This document shows positions 7,349-10,027 of a stretch of 10,027 nucleotides of DNA, in pieces (within the stretch, counting starts at the first letter, position 1; the number at the start of each line of letters is the position of its first letter). The notes below the pieces were generated by a model. The model worked only from the letters and a program-made list of their open reading frames with translations. It made no database searches and was not told the DNA's origin. The position numbers and the translations under genes were made by a program. The stretch lies in contig UZAE01015097.1 of NCBI GenBank assembly GCA_900617975.1, positions 1 to 10,027 on the forward strand. Direction: 5' to 3'. The DNA is from Rodentolepis nana (Eukaryota > Platyhelminthes > Cestoda > Cyclophyllidea > Hymenolepididae).

Positions 7349-8681
7349 CTATAGCAATGAGGATCTAAAAATGAAAGCGAACAGGTAAACACACTAAATT
7401 AAAATCGATGATTTCAGTAAAAAGCAAGCATACTTATACCTTGGCTTGGGAACTTTAACGCCAAACGCAATAACAGGAACTTCATCTCGAACGCGTATAG
7501 TCTGAACCTTGTCAACAGAATCAACCAGTCGAGAGGGCATGAAACGATCAGGATTATCCTCTAAGTAACCATTCAACCTCGATGATTGCCGCCTTCGCTA
7601 AGAGCAAAAATTATCGGGAAAAGAAATCCTACCCAACTGTCTCGCTCCCGCTGTTCTAGACGTCGACGAAGTTCATCTTCCGCGAGTCGAAGAACAGACA
7701 GTCGTTCTTGTTTGATTTCCTCTGTCTCTAAGCGCGCATGACGAGCATGATAGGCTTCATCTGATAAGTCCTCGTATTTAACATCACTTTGGGTTGGACA
7801 CCGCCGCTTGGGAGACATACGAGAAACATGTCTTTGAAAGTCCCTCGTTCTAAGAACACGAGTTAAACCTGCCTTTGCAGCGTAACGACCAGAAATGACG
7901 TCATTTACTCGCCAAGAAGGAACTAAGATCAATGTAAGCAAATATACTCCATGCAAAACTTTAAACGTTAAGAGTGTTTAAACTAACTTTCAATCAGTTT
8001 TTGAATGCTAGCGCTAGAAGTGGACTCGCGCGGAGTATCAAAATGTGGTTGATAGTAGTGCGGTCGCGTAGAAGCAATAAACCTTGAGGAAAGAGAATCC
8101 GAGTTCGAAACATGAACAGAATTCGCAACAGATTTTAGAGGAGTTGAAGGCAAGTTTGAATACTTTACAGCTTTATTATTAGTATCACCGTAGGGCTGAA
8201 CCGACATCCGAGGTCTAAGTACGTGAGATTCGAACGTTACGGTTTGATGACGCTTCGAACCAATAGGAGTTTCTATGGGAAGATCTGTTGCTACCACAGT
8301 CTCAGAACGAATGAGAGGACGTTTTGAAGATGGTGGTGTATTTTCTTGGGATGCAGAGACACTGGTTAAAATGGGATCTGGAAAGAGTTTTGAACGATCG
8401 TATGACCTAGATCGTTCAGTATCTAAAACGTGACTTTTTAGGAAGCCTGAAGGAGGGCTACATGCGCGTCTAACGATACCAGGAACACTATGGGCTGCTC
8501 GAGAAAGACATGACAATGCATTTGAACCTAAAACCCCTATGCATAAAAATTGAGGTGGTTTACCTTGAGTTTGCGTGTCTCCGTCACAATCTATTCCAAA
8601 GGTTCGAAGTATTGCCCTGGACATAGAAGATCCGGGAAGCATATCGACCAGTTTTTGAGCAAATAGCTCAGTATGGGAACG
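7349..8681 (-). CDS. MSL1: MSL1-like chromatin scaffold with PEHE domain, spliced, 5' end not in view
   Basis: Four exons join in frame: 8681-7988, 7922-7633, 7597-7440 and 7364-7349. The introns (65, 35 and 75 bp) are all GT-AG, with phases 1, 0 and 2. The 385 residues start with a Ser/Pro/Arg-rich, apparently disordered region (1-231). From residue 232 comes a PEHE domain: IPSWR, an Arg/Lys-rich insert, EDLSDEAYHARHARLE (282-297), a charged helix rich in Glu and Arg to about 328, and VPVIAFGVKVPKP near 368-380. The RHARLE plus PVIAFG pairing fits MSL1 better than its paralogue KANSL1. In known MSL1 proteins this domain binds the MOF acetyltransferase and MSL3, which leads to H4K16 acetylation in the nucleus. 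The N-terminal coiled coil that binds MSL2 is not seen and should lie upstream. The last exon (five residues) is the weakest part. Confidence 0.72.
7440..7597 (-). CDS. MSL1: Second PEHE exon of the MSL1-like gene
   Basis: After a 35-bp intron (7598-7632, GTAGGA to CTCTTAG) the frame continues with RRRQSSRLNGYLEDNP and DSVDKVQTIRVRD, then the diagnostic PVIAFG block and VPKP. The donor is AG followed by GTATAAG at 7439. Without splicing, the frame would add about 14 residues (YKYACFLL and so on) and stop at about 7394. That alternative end cannot be excluded. The phase-0 join to the previous exon keeps the PEHE domain continuous, which is the strongest support for the tiny intron. Confidence 0.75.
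7598..7632 (-). other. 35-bp intron
   Basis: GTAGGATTTC at the start and a T-rich tract ending CTCTTAG leave just 35 bases. Reading through it keeps the frame open for a few residues and then stops, whereas removing it joins two parts of one conserved domain. Introns of this size are common in flatworms and rare in most other animals. Confidence 0.7.
7633..7922 (-). CDS. MSL1: PEHE-domain exon of the MSL1-like gene
   Basis: The acceptor (CTTAG at 7927-7923) and donor (GG then GTAGGA at 7632) bound 290 bases that complete a split Ile codon and then encode PSWRVNDV and onward to the RDSW end. An ATG lying inside the upstream 65-bp intron makes the open frame look longer, but that ATG is intronic: joining exon 1 at phase 1 gives KLIE followed directly by IPSWR. 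About 35 residues, rich in Arg and Ser, separate PSWR from EDLSDE; this spacer is longer than in human MSL1 as I remember it. Confidence 0.78.
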
Positions 8682-9353
8682 CTAAAACAGTAAAGACATA
8701 AGATTCCAAGTAAACAATATCAAAGAAAAGGGCAATTTTCAGGACGCCAAATTTGCATTTAGTTTGGGAGAATAACAATTAGCGTAATTCGAAATCTAAT
8801 TAATTCAAAGGAGAAAACAAGAACATTATCCACGGGCGTGCATATGTAATATAATGCAGTCCTGGAGTAGTCAAAATATATTAGCTTAAAAGTGATAACG
8901 GAATAATTTTAAATAATACCTCAAAAACACTAAAATATACACGTTTCTTACTGTATAAGTTGACACCATGGCCCCAATTATCGTATTCGAATTCAAAAAT
9001 ACCAAACCGCGCGCCTATGGGACGATAATAATAAAGAAATGCAGAAAATGATTAGTGTATGCTTATAAAAATGTTAACTAAAAACAATATAATTGATATT
9101 TAATAATTATCAGCAGAATTAATTTAATTTGTTTACATTTTTTACATTTTAAACATTAAAATCCTTTTATTATACGTTAATAAAATCAGTTGGTAATTTA
9201 GTTTGATGACTATTAACTTTTCACGGTAATCCAGTTTCTTTCATGTGTATCTCTGTGGCTTTTACTTGAAATTAGCTTAACGTATTACGTAATCATTCTT
9301 AAATATTTAATTTTATAAAGTATAAATTAAAAGGTTTACATTGATCTCAAATT
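8682..9353. other. AT-rich DNA upstream of the visible MSL1-like exons
   Basis: Probably intron or 5' flank of the minus-strand gene. The acceptor for the 8681 exon is CTGTTTTAG (8682-8690). Apart from the tentative 63-base exon I see no coding sequence, repeat or recognisable promoter before the next LINE starts at 9354. Confidence 0.45.
8952..9014 (-). CDS. Possible upstream exon of the MSL1-like gene
   Basis: On the minus strand a pyrimidine-rich acceptor ending CCCATAG and a donor A followed by GTAAGA enclose 63 GC-richer bases. One frame, compatible with phase 0 at the next exon (8681), reads ARGLVFLNSNTIIGAMVSTY and Thr. Another frame reads RFGIFEFEYDNWGHGVNLY, which looks more protein-like but would hit a stop after joining 8681. 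So either this is an exon spliced differently from my guess, or it is chance. It is listed because both splice sites are good and it stands out from the AT-rich surroundings. Confidence 0.3.
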
Positions 9354-9457
9354 GGGGTGCGCGATAGACTTACCTCCTCGTGGTGCACCCTGGACAACGT
9401 ATTTTCTTACAGCAAAAAAGTCTATCAATCGGCATACGTTTTTGACTTCGATTAATT
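9354..9457 (+). promoter_or_regulatory. LINE 5' leader of the right-hand copy
   Basis: This 104-base leader, 2 bases longer than its counterpart, keeps the blocks CTTACCTCC, CGTGGTGCACCCTGGACA, AAAGTCTATC and GACTTCGATT. It is the probable promoter-bearing leader and lies about 670 bases upstream of the first confident MSL1-like exon. Confidence 0.5.
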
Positions 9458-10027
9458 ATGATTAGCTTTAAAAAAGGCTATAAGAAAAATCGCCCTCGTC
9501 AGGGCGAATCACAACGTCTTCAGATCCTCCAGTGGAATGCTGGAGGAATGTCTCCGGACAAAAAGATCCAAATACAGAAAATCCTACAAACCTATGATGT
9601 GGACATTTTCACAATTATGGAAGCTAACATTTCGGATGACAAACTGAAGTATTACCAATTCCCAGGTTACACCCTGTACAATCTACCTAAATACCGGCAA
9701 GTTGCAAGTGGAATTCTAACTGGAGTAAAAGAAGGCCTCACCTCACACTACGACCTAATCAAAAGTATGGGCTCGACACAAGACAAATGTGAAATAATCA
9801 GATTAAATGTTTGGAAATGTCAAAACCAATTCAAGATATATGCAGTCTATAATCCTCCCCAGAATCGTCCAAACTTTGACTTTCTGAACATCTCACACAA
9901 AACTATAGTAGTAGGAGACTTCAACGCCCACTGCACCAGTTGGAGCTACAAGGATACAAACATAGCTGGAAAGGAAATTGAAGACATGCTAAACAGCAAT
10001 ATTCTGGAACTTATTTATAGCAATGAG
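9458..10027 (+). CDS. LINE endonuclease, 3' end outside the window
   Basis: The ATG at 9458 opens 190 codons with no stop to the edge of the window. It begins MISFKKGYKKNRPRQ (against MISLKQYYKRNCPRQ in the other copy) and then has LQWNAGG, IFTIMEANIS, YAVYNPP and VVGDFNAH, covering the first two thirds of the endonuclease fold. The first of the two differences from the other copy after residue 34 is silent (Val codon) and the second changes Asp to Gly. The residue-34 region switches from ISQV to MSPD. An intact frame and high identity suggest a recent insertion that may be complete beyond the window. Confidence 0.9.
   Translation, partial: MISFKKGYKKNRPRQGESQRLQILQWNAGGMSPDKKIQIQKILQTYDVDIFTIMEANISDDKLKYYQFPGYTLYNLPKYRQVASGILTGVKEGLTSHYDLIKSMGSTQDKCEIIRLNVWKCQNQFKIYAVYNPPQNRPNFDFLNISHKTIVVGDFNAHCTSWSYKDTNIAGKEIEDMLNSNILELIYSNE

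Larger units (their letters stand above)
9354..10027 (+). mobile_element. 5' part of another copy of the same LINE, cut by the window edge
   Basis: The start at GGGGTG aligns with 3814 and 4954, and sequence to its left shares nothing with theirs, so this is the true 5' end. Leader and ORF follow the same order as the copy at 4954, in the same orientation. From 9559 to the window end it matches 5157-5625 with two differences in 469 bases. Before that, the first 101 bases of the ORF show 14 differences and the leaders differ even more. It is placed upstream of the MSL1-like exons and points away from them; if that gene has exons further right, the element lies antisense in one of its introns. 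Confidence 0.92.

Noticed and set aside
7174..7392. 72-codon minus-strand frame as a last MSL1 exon
   Set aside because: An acceptor at about 7397 would join it in frame, but it is hydrophobic, unlike PEHE proteins, and runs through the AATAAA at 7208-7213. A stop five codons into the alternative exon at 7364 is more economical, though not proven.
7349..7922. KANSL1 instead of MSL1
   Set aside because: Both have a PEHE domain, but the RHARLE helix followed by a PVIAFG block is the MSL1 arrangement. It is kept as an alternative with lower weight.
7923..7956. ATG (MHGVYLLTLIL) as the start of a separate small protein with PSWR
   Set aside because: This ATG lies in the 65-bp intron; splicing joins the exon to the long upstream exon in frame and removes it.

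Overview
This is a eukaryotic, almost certainly invertebrate, nuclear window. It is AT-rich, has few genes, contains spliced coding sequence and is heavily invaded by one family of non-LTR (LINE, jockey-like) retrotransposon. The minus-strand host gene uses very short introns (35, 65 and 75 bp by my splice reading). Introns that small are typical of flatworms such as trematodes and tapeworms, so I lean to a platyhelminth, but the sequence alone does not prove it.

Layout. Positions 1-2494 hold no gene I can support. The first 300 bases look different from the rest (less AT-rich, with an AATAAA and a tRNA A-box-like stretch), and 851-2494 is plain AT-rich DNA. Positions 2495-3813 are a decayed piece of a LINE polyprotein on the + strand: the reverse transcriptase palm and thumb, then an RNase H domain, with stops and frameshifts. 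At 3814 it abuts the 5' end of a short (about 350 bp) derivative. This has the family's 5' leader and 3' hairpin but no enzyme between them. Positions 4162-4953 appear empty. Positions 4954-6977 are an internally deleted copy: 102-base leader, an intact apurinic-type endonuclease, an unresolved base (N, 6267) where the reverse transcriptase should be, then the C-terminal coding tail, part of which has expanded into a roughly 39-bp tandem array, and a terminal hairpin. An imperfect 11-bp direct repeat brackets this copy. Positions 9354-10027 are the start of another copy, cut by the window edge; its endonuclease is nearly identical to the one at 5056.

Between these two direct copies lies the one host gene I recognise, on the minus strand (about 8681 down to 7349, with a poly(A) signal at 7208-7213). 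Four exons splice in frame into a protein ending in a PEHE domain of the MSL1 type. MSL1 is the scaffold that brings the MOF histone H4 acetyltransferase and MSL3 together in the male-specific lethal chromatin complex. An additional 63-bp upstream exon at 8952-9014 is possible.

The main points of interest are the short-intron MSL1-like gene bracketed by near-identical LINE sequence, the abrupt change of similarity between the two LINE copies about 100 bases into the ORF, the minisatellite born from LINE coding sequence, and a 3' hairpin conserved between a long and a short family member.
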